From Patagioenas fasciata (lineage: Eukaryota; Chordata; Aves; Columbiformes; Columbidae): a stretch of 64,000 nucleotides of DNA. Positions 61,873 to 64,000 of the stretch are shown here, one piece after another. The stretch lies in assembly GCF_037038585.1 (NCBI RefSeq), contig NC_092524.1, positions 46,461,001 to 46,525,000 of the forward strand. Direction: 5' to 3'. Below the pieces are notes generated by a model. That model was not told where the DNA came from. It did not search any database and saw nothing but the letters and a program-made list of their open reading frames with translations. Position numbers and translations under genes: made by a program. Numbering within the stretch: the stretch's first letter is position 1; each line of letters begins with the position of its first letter.

Positions 61873-64000
<2,128 letters not shown>

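Overview
This is a stretch of vertebrate nuclear DNA, almost certainly from a bird. Genes are split into short exons with GT/AG introns. The dispersed repeats are CR1 LINEs ending in the bird-type 3' octamer tail (ATTCTGTG/ATTCTATG), and no Alu, L1 or other mammalian repeat is visible. I do not assign a species. The style of the CR1 copy at 39.2 kb suggests a non-galliform bird, but that is inference.

Layout. The plus strand from about 1 to at least 35.5 kb is the 3' part of TTLL5 (tubulin polyglutamylase, also a nuclear-receptor co-activator interactor). Three coding exons are secure: 20156-20333, 28175-28395 and 35398-35483. Their reading frames join without a break (phases 2-0, 0-2, 2-1), and the peptide matches the family's non-catalytic C-terminus. 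The rest of 1-58 kb is intron. It carries five CR1 pieces (4.04, 8.23, 16.4, 37.7 and 39.2 kb), G/T-rich or A/C-rich simple tracts, two strong G-quadruplex motifs, and several phase-compatible candidate small or terminal exons. Where TTLL5 ends is not settled by the sequence; I list the candidates.

The minus strand from about 57.56 kb to the right edge is the 3' part of TGFB3. Its last four coding exons (62689-62796, 61701-61872, 61021-61174 and 58544-58702) are intact and in frame. They encode the end of the latency-associated peptide with an RGD motif, a furin-type RKKR site, and the whole 112-residue mature growth factor with all nine cysteines. A 3'UTR of about 970 nt runs to an AATAAA at 57576-57581. 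The earlier exons lie beyond the right edge.

The two genes converge tail to tail, the order known in other amniotes. They share no pathway that the sequence reveals; the notable relation is possible overlap of their 3' ends. I found no rRNA, tRNA, CRISPR array, phage or complete mobile element, and nothing that is clearly a new system. The most useful leads are the unresolved TTLL5 terminus, a 57-bp symmetric cassette-exon candidate, an inverted CR1 pair likely to form double-stranded RNA, and a 196-codon open frame behind a splice acceptor.
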